The translations under genes were made by a program, and so were the position numbers. From positions 124,001-188,000 of the forward strand of contig NZ_JAAVUS010000002.1 in NCBI RefSeq assembly GCF_018449525.1: DNA of 64,000 nucleotides, written 5' to 3'. The notes beneath the pieces were generated by a model. It saw nothing but the letters and a program-made list of their open reading frames with translations. It was not told the DNA's origin and searched no databases. Positions 51,706 through 59,358 of this stretch are shown here, in pieces; the stretch's first letter is position 1, and each line of letters opens with the position of its first letter. Origin of the DNA: Bradyrhizobium sp. dw_78 (GTDB taxonomy: Bacteria > Pseudomonadota > Alphaproteobacteria > Rhizobiales > Xanthobacteraceae).

Positions 51706-52206
51706 ATGCAAGTCGGAGACATCCTGCGCAACAAGACCGCCCGCGTCGCGACGGTTCGAATGAACGAGACCGTCGCCATCGCCGCCCAGCTGATGCGCGC
51801 CAGCGACATCAGCGCGCTGGTGGTCAAGGATGTGGTGCGGACCGAGGGTAACACCGCCGCCGGCATGTTCACCGAGCGCGACGTGGTGCGCGCCATCGCC
51901 GTACACGGCGCGGCCGGCGCCAACCTCAAGGTCTCGCAACTGATCTCGGTGCAGCAACTGGTCTCCTGCAGTTCGAACGACACGCTCGAACATGCTCGCC
52001 ATCTCATGAACAGGAACCAGATCCGTCATCTGCCGGTGATCGACAATTACAGCCTGGTCGGCGTCATCAGCATCAGCGATCTCGCGACCGCCTTCGACGA
52101 GGCCAGGACGGAAGCGTTGGAGCATGATCCGGAAAAATGGGCGCCGGTCTTTCCGAAAAGATCGTGCTCAAACGATAAGATACAGCGCGATGGCGATTTA
52201 GCCTGA
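51706..52206 (+). CDS. CBS-pair domain protein
   Basis: 166 aa. Two CBS motifs: residues ~1-70 (MQVGDILRNKTARVATVRMN, GMFTERDVVRAIAVHG) and ~75-140 (HARHLMNRNQIRHLPVID, LVGVISISDLATAFDEA). CBS pairs bind adenosyl nucleotides and tune partner proteins; no partner domain is fused. ATG 51706 has ribosome site GAAGGAGGTTGC; the open frame upstream runs through the promoter. The last ~29 codons (from about 52120) are encoded by a dispersed repeat element, so the natural C terminus may have been replaced. Two operators upstream place it in the oxalate regulon. Confidence 0.88.
   Translation: MQVGDILRNKTARVATVRMNETVAIAAQLMRASDISALVVKDVVRTEGNTAAGMFTERDVVRAIAVHGAAGANLKVSQLISVQQLVSCSSNDTLEHARHLMNRNQIRHLPVIDNYSLVGVISISDLATAFDEARTEALEHDPEKWAPVFPKRSCSNDKIQRDGDLA
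52120..52169. repeat. Rhizobial palindromic repeat GAGCATGATCCGGAAAA...GTGCTC
   Basis: 50-bp imperfect palindrome (GAGCATGATCCGGAAAAATG ... TTTCCGAAAAGATCGTGCTC). This element type is common between genes in Bradyrhizobium and relatives. Here it lies inside the 3' end of the CBS reading frame and encodes EHDPEKWAPVFPKRSC. Confidence 0.85.
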
Positions 52207-52339
52207 AGTTATCGCGCTCGGCCGTTCCGGCCTGAAAATCCATTTCCGCCGTCGCGTATCTCCCTGCCTTGAGAAATCACGCAAAGGCAGGCCAGCAGGG
52301 TCTTGCCTGAAAATCTCAGCCATTTCGTTGGGGTATGCC

Positions 52340-53356
52340 ATGAAGGTCTGCATCTACGGCGCCGGTGCGATCGGCGGCTATCTCGGGGTCGAGCTGGCGC
52401 GGACGCAGGCCGATGTCAGCATGGTCGCGCGCGGCGCGCATCTGGCGGCGATGCGCGAAAACGGGCTCAGGCTTTTGATCGGCGGCGAAGAGCATGTGGT
52501 GCGGCCGCGCTGCACCGACAATCCGGCCGAACTCGGTCTGCAGGATTTCGTCATCATCTGCCTGAAGGCCCATTCGATCACCGGCGTACTGGCCCAGATG
52601 CAGCCCCTGCTCGGCCCCCGCACCCGCATCGTCACCGCGGTCAATGGCATCCCCTATTGGTATTTCCACAAGCATGGCGGCCGCTACGAAGGCACGATGC
52701 TGGAGAGCATCGACCCCGGCGGACGGCAGTGGCGGGAACTCGGCCCGGAGCGCGCCATCGGCTGCATCGTCTATCCCGCGACCGAGATCGAGGCGCCCGG
52801 CGTGATCCGCCATGTCCATGGCGATCGCTTCCCGCTGGGCGAGCCCTCCGGCGAGATCACCGCGGACGTCGAGCAGCTTGCAAAACTGTTCGCCGCGGCC
52901 GGCATGCAGGCGCCGGTACTGGACCGCATCCGCGACGAAATCTGGCTCAAGCTGTGGGGCAATGTCTGCCTCAACCCGATCAGCGCACTGACCTGCGCCA
53001 CGCTCGACGTGATCTGCTCGGACCCGGCGACGCGCGCGCTGTCGAAAGCGATCATGCTGGAGACGCAGACGATCGCCGAAACGTTTGGGGTCAAATTCCG
53101 CGTCGATGTCGAACGGCGGATCGAAGGCGCGCGCAAGGTCGGCGCCCACAAGACCTCGATGCTGCAGGATCTCGAGCGCGGACGGCCGATGGAGATCGAC
53201 CCGCTGGTGTCGGTGGTCCAGGAAATGGGCCGCCTGACCGGCATTCCGACGCCGGCGCTCGATGCGGTGCTGGCGCTGGTGGCCCAACGCGCGAAACTCG
53301 CCGGTCTCTACGAAACCGCCCCCCTCGCCGCAGCAAAAGCTCAGGCTTTCGCATGA
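52340..53356 (+). CDS. Ketopantoate reductase PanE/ApbA family protein
   Basis: 338 aa NADPH-dependent reductase family. N-terminal Rossmann motif VCIYGAGAIGGYLGVELA near residue 3-20, VNGIPYWYFH near 98, and the catalytic Lys in the C-terminal helical domain (WLKLWGNVCLNPISALT near 198-214). Family members reduce ketopantoate, but many paralogues act on other 2-oxo acids. ATG 52340 was preferred over TTG 52328. A lone half-site GGTATGCCA overlaps the start codon region. Confidence 0.85.
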   Translation: MKVCIYGAGAIGGYLGVELARTQADVSMVARGAHLAAMRENGLRLLIGGEEHVVRPRCTDNPAELGLQDFVIICLKAHSITGVLAQMQPLLGPRTRIVTAVNGIPYWYFHKHGGRYEGTMLESIDPGGRQWRELGPERAIGCIVYPATEIEAPGVIRHVHGDRFPLGEPSGEITADVEQLAKLFAAAGMQAPVLDRIRDEIWLKLWGNVCLNPISALTCATLDVICSDPATRALSKAIMLETQTIAETFGVKFRVDVERRIEGARKVGAHKTSMLQDLERGRPMEIDPLVSVVQEMGRLTGIPTPALDAVLALVAQRAKLAGLYETAPLAAAKAQAFA

Positions 53357-53552
53357 GGGCGGCGGCAGGGCCGTCCCTCCCCTCGGTAGACTTTTCCCGG
53401 CCCTGGCGTCATCCTCCGCCCCGAATGAGCGGACGAGGATCGAAGCACGGTTCACCGGACTGAGTTGGAGTCGGTTACCCGCTTGCGCTTGTCTTCCGCA
53501 TGAAGCTTAAAGCTGCAAAACAAGCCCTTACCGAGCCAGCGGGAATGAACCG

Positions 53553-54527
53553 ATGAAAGCCTATGTCTACGGCGCCAACGGCGCCGAAATCACCGACATC
53601 GCCAAGCCGTCGCCGAAGGGCGCGCAGGTGCTGGTTCGCGTGCGCGGCTGCGGCCTCAACCGCGCCGACCTCGGCATGACCAAGGGCCATGTCCACGGCA
53701 GCGCCGGCGGGGTCGGCGCCGTGCTCGGAATGGAATGGGCGGGCGAAGTCGCCGAACTCGGCCCCGACGCCAAGGGCGTCAAGCCCGGCGACCGGGTAAT
53801 GGGCTCGGGCGGCGCGGCCTTCGCCGAATATACGCTGGCCGATCACGGCCGGCTGTTCCGCATCCCGCCCGACGCCAACATGAATTTCGAGGAAGCGGCC
53901 ACCCTCCCGATCGCGCTCACCACCATGCACAACGCGGTGGTCACTATTGGCGGCTTGCAGCCCGGCCAATCCGTGCTGATCCAGGGCGCCAGTTCCGGCG
54001 TCGGCCTGATGGCGATGCAGATCGCAAAGCTCAAGGGCGCCAAGCTCGTAATCGGCTCCTCGACCAATGCTGTCAGGCGCGAGCGGCTGAAGGAATTCGG
54101 CGCCGATCTGGCCATCGATTCCAGCGATCCCGGCTGGGTCAAGCAGGTGCTCGACGCGACCTCCGGCGAAGGCGTCGACCTCATCGTCGACCAGGTCTCA
54201 GGCCCGGTCGCGAACCAGAATCTCGCCGCCACCAAAATCAAGGGCCGCATCGTCAATGTCGGCCGCCTCGGCGGCACCCATGCCGATTTCAACTTCGACC
54301 TGCATGCCGCGCGCCGGATCAGCTATATCGGCGTCACCTTCCGCACCCGCTCGATCGAAGAGATCCGCGAGATCTTCAGCAACGTGCGCAACGACATCTG
54401 GCCGGCGGTGGAAAGCCGCCAGTTGAAACTGCCGATCGACAAGGTGTTTGCCTTCGACGATATCGGCAAGGCTTTCGAGCGGATGGAAGCCAACCAGCAT
54501 CTCGGCAAGATTGTGGTGAGGTTTTAG
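53553..54527 (+). CDS. MDR/zinc-binding-type alcohol dehydrogenase, quinone oxidoreductase-like
   Basis: 324 aa. GroES-like N-terminal domain (RVRGCGLNRADLGMTKG near 27-43, GMEWAGEVAELGPDAKGVKP) and Rossmann domain (VLIQGASSGVGLMAMQIAKL near 143-162). The structural and catalytic Zn Cys clusters are absent, which places it with quinone oxidoreductase-like NADPH enzymes. Starts at ATG 53553 just after GCGGGAATGAACCG. Substrate unknown; it stands alone. Confidence 0.9.
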   Translation: MKAYVYGANGAEITDIAKPSPKGAQVLVRVRGCGLNRADLGMTKGHVHGSAGGVGAVLGMEWAGEVAELGPDAKGVKPGDRVMGSGGAAFAEYTLADHGRLFRIPPDANMNFEEAATLPIALTTMHNAVVTIGGLQPGQSVLIQGASSGVGLMAMQIAKLKGAKLVIGSSTNAVRRERLKEFGADLAIDSSDPGWVKQVLDATSGEGVDLIVDQVSGPVANQNLAATKIKGRIVNVGRLGGTHADFNFDLHAARRISYIGVTFRTRSIEEIREIFSNVRNDIWPAVESRQLKLPIDKVFAFDDIGKAFERMEANQHLGKIVVRF

Positions 54528-54608
54528 CGGCGCGCCTGCCGCGCTTCGCGGATCGCTCACCGTCAGAATTACAGCGATCGTGAATCGCAGTAACCATCAA
54601 GTACCGTC

Positions 54609-54710
54609 GTCATTCCGGGGCGATGCGCAGCATCGAACCCGGAATCTCGAGATTCCCCGATGCACAATTCCGCATCTGAGGTCTGGTCCTACGGACCATC
54701 CCCGAATGAC
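54609..54710. repeat. Dispersed repeat, GTCATTCCGGGG ... CCCGAATGAC, forward copy
   Basis: 102-bp element with terminal inverted repeat GTCATTC/GAATGAC. Internal wording (GAGATTCCCCGATGCACAAT, CGCATCTGAGGTCTGG) recurs in inverted orientation at 59067-59179. It fills most of the 239-bp gap between the MDR gene and the LapA-like gene. Confidence 0.8.
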
Positions 54711-54766
54711 GAACGATGTCGGGACGTAGAACGGGCTAGCGAAGCCGGACCCAAACGACGTCTGAT

Positions 54767-55000
54767 TCAGGTCGCGCCCATCACGCTTCGTCTCGACCGC
54801 GCGTATGACCGGCGCAGCAGCGCAAACAGGCTGCCGCCCGTTGCCGCCCCGAGCAGATAGGCGACGGCGACCAGCAGCGCCAGCGGGACGCGGGCATTGG
54901 AGCCGAGGAAGGAAATCGTGACGATCTCGAAGTTCTGCAGCACGAAGATGATGGTCGCGGCCGCGACCACAATGATGACGGCGAGATACACCCAGCGCAT
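54767..55000 (-). CDS. LapA-domain small membrane protein
   Basis: 77 aa with two membrane segments (VYLAVIIVVAAATIIFVLQN near 4-23 and PLALLVAVAYLLGAATGGSL near 41-60) and a basic tail RRSYARSRRS; the intervening FEIVTISFLG block is the LapA/YciS pattern. In other bacteria LapA-type proteins take part in lipopolysaccharide assembly control. ATG 55000 follows AAGGAGGCGCCG. It lies 57 bp downstream of the HdeD-like gene on the same strand. Confidence 0.85.
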   Translation of the reverse strand: MRWVYLAVIIVVAAATIIFVLQNFEIVTISFLGSNARVPLALLVAVAYLLGAATGGSLFALLRRSYARSRRSVMGAT

Positions 55001-55057
55001 CGGCGCCTCCTTATCGTCGGTCAAGCCGGCGCGTGGCGTGGCTTCGCCGGCGATGCC

Positions 55058-55633
55058 TCAGGCAACGCGGCGCAGGCCCAGGCCGAGTCCGATCCAGCCC
55101 GCGCCGGCCACGACGAGATCGATGCCGAGGAACAGGCCGAGGACATAGAGACTCGACACCGGCCAGTGCGCCAAAATCAGGAGGCCGAGCAGCAGCGTGA
55201 TCACGGCCGACAGCAGCACCAAGACCCAGGGCGTTTCCCGCTTCATGCTGAAGGCCAGCACAATCCGAAGCACGCCCGAGGCCACCAGCGACGCACCGAG
55301 AACGAGAGTGAGCACCGCGGCGGCGAGCAGCGGATTCTCGAATGTGACGAAGCCGGCGATGATGTAGAGCACGCCGAGCAGCGCCCAGAGCAGGAACCTG
55401 CCCCAGCTCTTGATCTGGAAGGCGCTGAATACTTCGGCGACCCCGGCGATGATCATCATCACGCCGACAACGAAGACACTGGCAACGGTAGCCATCGCAA
55501 CGCTGCCGAGCGCGATCAACCCGACGATCAGATAGACGACGCCGAGCGCGACGATCCAGCCCCACTTGGCGCGCAGCGGCGCTGTATCGGAACCGGATTG
55601 AAGATGATTCAGGGCATCTGAAGCGTGTGTCAT
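55058..55633 (-). CDS. HdeD-family membrane protein (DUF308)
   Basis: 191 aa, six predicted membrane segments arranged as three repeated pairs, as in HdeD of the enterobacterial acid-stress island: WIVALGVVYLIVGLIALGSV near 27-46, LLWALLGVLYIIAGFVTFEN near 83-102, VLVLLSAVITLLLGLLILAH near 138-157. ATG 55633 has ribosome site GGAGGACCGTC. Probably one operon with the LapA-like gene; a stress-related envelope role is inferred. Confidence 0.88.
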   Translation of the reverse strand: MTHASDALNHLQSGSDTAPLRAKWGWIVALGVVYLIVGLIALGSVAMATVASVFVVGVMMIIAGVAEVFSAFQIKSWGRFLLWALLGVLYIIAGFVTFENPLLAAAVLTLVLGASLVASGVLRIVLAFSMKRETPWVLVLLSAVITLLLGLLILAHWPVSSLYVLGLFLGIDLVVAGAGWIGLGLGLRRVA

Positions 55634-55834
55634 GACGGTCCTCCACCACGAAAACCTATCCGACGTGCATCTGCGAGACAGCAGATGAGCAAGGCCAGAC
55701 TATCGGAGAAGGTGTCCCGCCGACAATCGCTATTTCCGCGATTTCGGCTTTCGGTTGTTGAATTAGGTCGGCAGTGCTGACGATTCTAATCAAATGGGCT
55801 CGCTCGCGCGGGGGCGGAGTGCAAGCAGTAGTCT

Positions 55835-56251
55835 TCACGCCGACAGCGATTGGGTCAGCAGCGGATTCCAGTAATCCCGGATGTTTTTGATCTTCCCGCC
55901 CTCCAGCGTGATAATTTCGACGTAGCTCTGGTTGTAGGGCTGCCCATTGCTGCGGCTGTGTCCGGTGATGCTGAATTCCAGGATGACAATTTTGGGATTC
56001 AGCGTCCAATGCACCACCGGATCTGTGAAGGATTCGATGACGAGAATATCCGCGAGCGGCTCAAGATAAGCCGTCAGGTCCGCATGCCCGCTCACCTTCT
56101 TCGGTCGGCCGGGCCGCGCGAATGGAAACTCCATCACAGCGTCTTCCGCCATCAGATCCAAAAAATCCTTCGCATTCTGATCGACGTGTTCGCCGAGCAC
56201 GCGTTTGAGCATGTCGAAGAGTTCCGGAAATATGGGCTTGGAACGAGTCAT
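55835..56251 (-). CDS. SnoaL-like/NTF2-fold protein
   Basis: 138 aa. SnoaL-like polyketide-cyclase/ketosteroid-isomerase fold, recognisable from DFLDLMAEDAVMEFPFARPG near residue 29-48, the HADLTAYLEPLADIL helix and the final strands SYVEIITLEGGKIKNIRDYW near 108-127. The function is not predictable; many members act as small isomerases, hydrolases or ligand-binding proteins. It stands alone. Confidence 0.82.
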   Translation of the reverse strand: MTRSKPIFPELFDMLKRVLGEHVDQNAKDFLDLMAEDAVMEFPFARPGRPKKVSGHADLTAYLEPLADILVIESFTDPVVHWTLNPKIVILEFSITGHSRSNGQPYNQSYVEIITLEGGKIKNIRDYWNPLLTQSLSA

Positions 56252-56385
56252 GGTTGCAGCTCCGACTGATTGCCCCGGTGACCGGGGCGATGGGTTTGTC
56301 CTGCATCGTCATCTGCTTCGAACAGCTACTGTTCCGCCCGGCAATCCCAGGAATTGCGTGGCTTCAGGGCAGTGCTGTTTTGGAT

Positions 56386-57417
56386 CTACGCGGCGGCGCG
56401 CTCAGTGGTGGGCCGGCGGCGCAGATCGGCCTTCAGGATCGCCGGCGGCTTGTAGGCGGCCTCATTCAATCCAACATCGGTTCCGGGCCGGACGATCTGA
56501 TCGATCCGGTCCAGCACGTCGTCACTGAGACGAGCCTCGGCGCCAGCGAGCAGATCGTCGAGATGCTGCATCGTGCGCGGCCCAAGAATGGCCGAGGTCA
56601 CGCCCGGGTGAGCCATCACGAAGGCCATCGCCATGTGGGTGAGAGAGAGCCCCGCCTGTTCCGCCAACGGAATGAGCTGCTCGATCGCCTCCAGACTGCG
56701 CTCGTCCGACATCTGCCTGGGGAAGTATTTCACCCGCAGGCTGTCGGGCAGCGGTCGCCCCTTGCGGTAGCGGCCCGTGAGCATCCCCTTCGACAGCGGA
56801 CTCCAGACCAGGACGCCCATGCCGTAGCGCTCGCAGGTGGGCAGCATGTCGAATTCGATACCGCGATCGAGGATCGAGTACGGCGGTTGCTCGGTCCGGA
56901 AACGCGCCAGCCCGCGCCGCTCGGCAACCCATTGCGCTTCGACGATCTCCGACACCGGAAAGGTCGAGGAGCCGATCGCGCGAACCTTGCCTGCGCGCAT
57001 CAGATCGGTGAGCGCCGACAAGGTCTCTTCGATGTCGGTGTCCGGCGCTGGCCGATGGATCTGGTAAAGGTCGATGTAGTCGGTCTGCAGGCGGCGCAGC
57101 GAATTGTCCACCTCCTGCATGATCCAGCGCCGCGACGTGCCCTGCTGGTTGGGATCCTCGCCCATCGGCCCGTACACTTTGGTTGCGAGCACGATTCTGT
57201 CGCGCCGCCCCTTGAGGGCCTTGCCGACGATCTCTTCGGACTCGCCGGCACTGTAGCGGTCGGCGGTGTCGATGAAGTTGATGCCGGAGTCCAACGCCTT
57301 ATGGATGATGCGGATGCAATCGTCGTGATCGGGATTGCCGATCCCGCCGAACATCATCGCGCCCAGGCAATAGGGGCTGACCTTGATGCCGGTTCGTCCC
57401 AACGCGCGATACTGCAT
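56386..57417 (-). CDS. Aldo/keto reductase
   Basis: 343 aa, NADPH-dependent AKR of the YajO/IolS-like branch. Catalytic tetrad visible: Asp and Tyr in FIDTADRYSAGESEEIVGKA near residue 48-67, Lys in VLATKVYGPMG near 80, His in YIDLYQIHRPAPDTDIEETL near 115-134. Cofactor block GPRTMQHLDDLLAGAE near 290. ATG 57417 follows GAGGAGACGACA; the frame stays open further upstream but over the operator and divergent promoter. It is divergent from a TetR-type gene, its likely repressor. Confidence 0.92.
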   Translation of the reverse strand: MQYRALGRTGIKVSPYCLGAMMFGGIGNPDHDDCIRIIHKALDSGINFIDTADRYSAGESEEIVGKALKGRRDRIVLATKVYGPMGEDPNQQGTSRRWIMQEVDNSLRRLQTDYIDLYQIHRPAPDTDIEETLSALTDLMRAGKVRAIGSSTFPVSEIVEAQWVAERRGLARFRTEQPPYSILDRGIEFDMLPTCERYGMGVLVWSPLSKGMLTGRYRKGRPLPDSLRVKYFPRQMSDERSLEAIEQLIPLAEQAGLSLTHMAMAFVMAHPGVTSAILGPRTMQHLDDLLAGAEARLSDDVLDRIDQIVRPGTDVGLNEAAYKPPAILKADLRRRPTTERAAA

Positions 57418-57470
57418 TGTCGTCTCCTCTGAGCATCGATGTGGCCGACACCGCTTCGTTGCGTTATAGA

Positions 57471-57514
57471 GTATAAACGGAACGTCCCTCCGCTTATACG
57501 GAACGACGTTCCGT
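57471..57514. promoter_or_regulatory. Two palindromic operators between aldo/keto reductase and tetR-type gene
   Basis: 57471-57499 is a long imperfect palindrome with ends GTATAA...TTATAC and inner CGGA...TCCG; 57498-57514 is a near-perfect one, ACGGAACG-A-CGTTCCGT. Both carry the core CGGAACGT-like half-site. Their position 18-60 bp before the TetR-type start and 54-97 bp before the reductase start suits control of both genes. Confidence 0.7.
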
Positions 57515-57531
57515 TTATCAAGAGGAATGTG

Positions 57532-58149
57532 GTGCGCGGCAAAGCGGACGAACACGGTGATGGCCTGGAGCCTCGAGGGAGCGCCGATCGGCGCGTCCGC
57601 GCCGACGCCCGGCGCAACATCGACACGTTGCTGCAGACGGCCCTGGCGGTGTTCGCAACCTCCGGCGTGGACGCGCCGATGCGGGAGATCGCCGAGAAGG
57701 CCGGCGTCGGCATCGGGACGATTTACCGTCACTTTCCGCAACGCGCCGACCTGATCGCCGCCGTTCTCCGTCGGGAAATCGATGCCTGCGCGGACGCCGC
57801 TCCGGTTTTGGCTGCCGAACACAAGCCAGGCGAGGCGCTGGCGCGATGGATGCAGCGCTATGCGGCCTTCATTGCAGCCAAACGTGGGCTCGCCAAGGCG
57901 CTGCACTCGGGAGATTCGGCATACGATACCTTACCGGGTTATTTCGACCAGCGACTCCGGCCCGCCCTTCGCACACTTCTCGAAGCCGCGGCCACCGCCG
58001 GCGAGATCCGCGCCGATGTCGATGCCGACGACCTTCTGGGCGCGGTGACGAGCCTGTGCATGTCAGCCCACAATGCTGGCCCCGGCCGGGCGGAGCGCAT
58101 GATCGCCCTCCTCGTCGACGGGCTCCGCTATGGCGCGAACCGTCGGTGA
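57532..58149 (+). CDS. TetR-family transcriptional regulator
   Basis: 205 aa. N-terminal HTH: LLQTALAVFATSGVDAPMRE near residue 33-52 and AEKAGVGIGTIYRHFPQRAD near 55-74, followed by an all-helical ligand domain. Start is GTG 57532 with AAGAGGAATGTG upstream (GTG 57529 is the alternative); the frame is open further left but runs through the operators. Probably represses the divergent aldo/keto reductase gene and itself. Confidence 0.9.
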   Translation: MRGKADEHGDGLEPRGSADRRVRADARRNIDTLLQTALAVFATSGVDAPMREIAEKAGVGIGTIYRHFPQRADLIAAVLRREIDACADAAPVLAAEHKPGEALARWMQRYAAFIAAKRGLAKALHSGDSAYDTLPGYFDQRLRPALRTLLEAAATAGEIRADVDADDLLGAVTSLCMSAHNAGPGRAERMIALLVDGLRYGANRR

Positions 58150-58226
58150 ATACGCCTGCCTAACAGGAGTCCGTTGGCTCGCGGACCGCGCCGGGCGATA
58201 CCGCCGGATGCGCACGCAGCCCGTGG

Positions 58227-58367
58227 GGCGGATTGAGCCGAAGGCATAATCCGCCATTGCTGCCATTCGACAACTTACTTCACACGCAACACCATAGAAG
58301 CATTGTCTGGGTGCATAACGTAACACGCCACCGCGATAGATGGCGGATTACGCTTCGCTAATCCGCC
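58227..58367. repeat. Pair of GGCGGATT/AATCCGCC hairpins
   Basis: Two hairpins sharing the stem GGCGGATT/AATCCGCC: 58227-58255 with a 13-base loop and 58342-58367 with stem GGCGGATTA and loop CGCTTCGC. Together they enclose a 141-bp unit, typical of REP-like paired elements. Confidence 0.6.
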
Positions 58368-59066
58368 CTACGCGCTGGTCAGCGAGCTGAACCCATAAGC
58401 GCGAACCACCTGCTTTGTTGAAGCGATTCAATCTGATTTGCCCTGTCCAGTCCCTCTTGCAAAAACATTCCCCTTCCCTGCCGCCCCAAATCAAATCTAC
58501 CTCCCCCGCCGTCCCGCCCCGTGAGAGGGGCGTTGGCCATCGTCACGAACGTTGGGGCGGGATGCGGTGGACGCGGCAGCGTCGGGCGCGTGATGGGATC
58601 GCAGGGCGGGTCTTTGACCTGTGAGCGGTCGCAAGCGCGCGGACGAACGGCGCATGTTGCGGACGGCAAAGCCGTGTGGTCCTGGCACCCGTTGCTGGTG
58701 TCAAGCCGGCGGAGGCGTTGCGAGCCCGACCGGGATTCGACGCGCCCTATTCGCCGGCGACGGTGACAAGACGAATTCGTCGCCGGGGAGAGCGCGGGAT
58801 AAGCCGTTAAAACCATTGCGCAGGGAATGCCGGGTGTTCCGGTACACCTGTGGTGACGAACTCGTGTGCTTTCTACATTTTGCACGCGAGGCTGCGGGTG
58901 CGGCGGGCACCCGGCATTCCCGGCGCCCTCCCTTGAGGGTCGCGCCGCGCCCTCTGCTCTCAGGGCGAAGATTTATCGACAGCTCGGGCGTATCGCGCCG
59001 CGAGATCGCGAATCTGTGCCGCAACGTCATTGCAAGGAACACTTGCGACGAAGCAATCCAGCCTAT

Positions 59067-59179
59067 GTCAATTCCGGGATGGTTCGAAAGCCAGACCTCA
59101 GATGCGCAACTGCGCATCGGGGAATCTCGCGCCACAATCTCGGGATTCCGGATCGCCGCTTCGCGCCGTCCGGAATGAC
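59067..59179. repeat. Dispersed repeat, inverted copy of the 54609-54710 element
   Basis: Read on the minus strand it runs GTCATTCCGGACGGCGCGAA ... GAGATTCCCCGATGCGCAGT ... GCGCATCTGAGGTCTGG ..., the same order as the copy at 54609-54710. Ends are GTCAATTCC/GGAATGAC on the plus strand. The two copies differ by an insertion of about ten bases. Confidence 0.8.
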
Positions 59180-59358
59180 GAACCGGTGATGGATTGCTTC
59201 GCGAAAGCCTGTCATCGGGCCCATCCGCGCGACCCGATGGCGCTCGCAATGACGGTGGAATCGGAATAATTCGCAATAATCCGTCCCTGCAAATGAACGG
59301 CGACGGCGGATGTGATCATCACTTTCAGCCTACACAATGGACTGCTAAACCGTCGCCC

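Larger units (their letters stand above)
58150..59358. other. Repeat-rich gene-free stretch
   Basis: 1,209 bp without a credible gene. It contains two GGCGGATT...AATCCGCC hairpins (58227-58255; 58342-58367), a segment around 58820-58960 (TGCCGGGTGTTCCGGTACAC and CCCTTGAGGGTCGCGCC) of the kind I associate with multicopy Bradyrhizobium intergenic elements, and the inverted repeat copy at 59067-59179. Open frames here are overlapping on both strands and look non-coding. A promoter for the CDF gene should lie near its right end. Confidence 0.6.

Noticed and set aside
52332..52340. GGTATGCCA before the PanE-like gene, resembling a seventh GntR-type operator
   Set aside because: Only the right half-site matches; the left half (TTCGTTG) does not, and it overlaps the start codon. 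Kept out of the operator list.
57418..57906. Upstream extension of the aldo/keto reductase frame opposite the TetR-type gene
   Set aside because: It is antisense to a well-supported TetR gene; ATG 57417 has a strong ribosome site and the AKR family start.
59194..59358. N-terminal extension of the CDF frame
   Set aside because: It would be encoded by the end of a repeat-rich, non-coding stretch and adds residues with no family match.
58150..59358. Several open frames of 60-190 codons on both strands between tetR and the CDF gene
   Set aside because: They overlap one another, lie over repeats and contain no recognisable domain or ribosome site; treated as repeat-derived.
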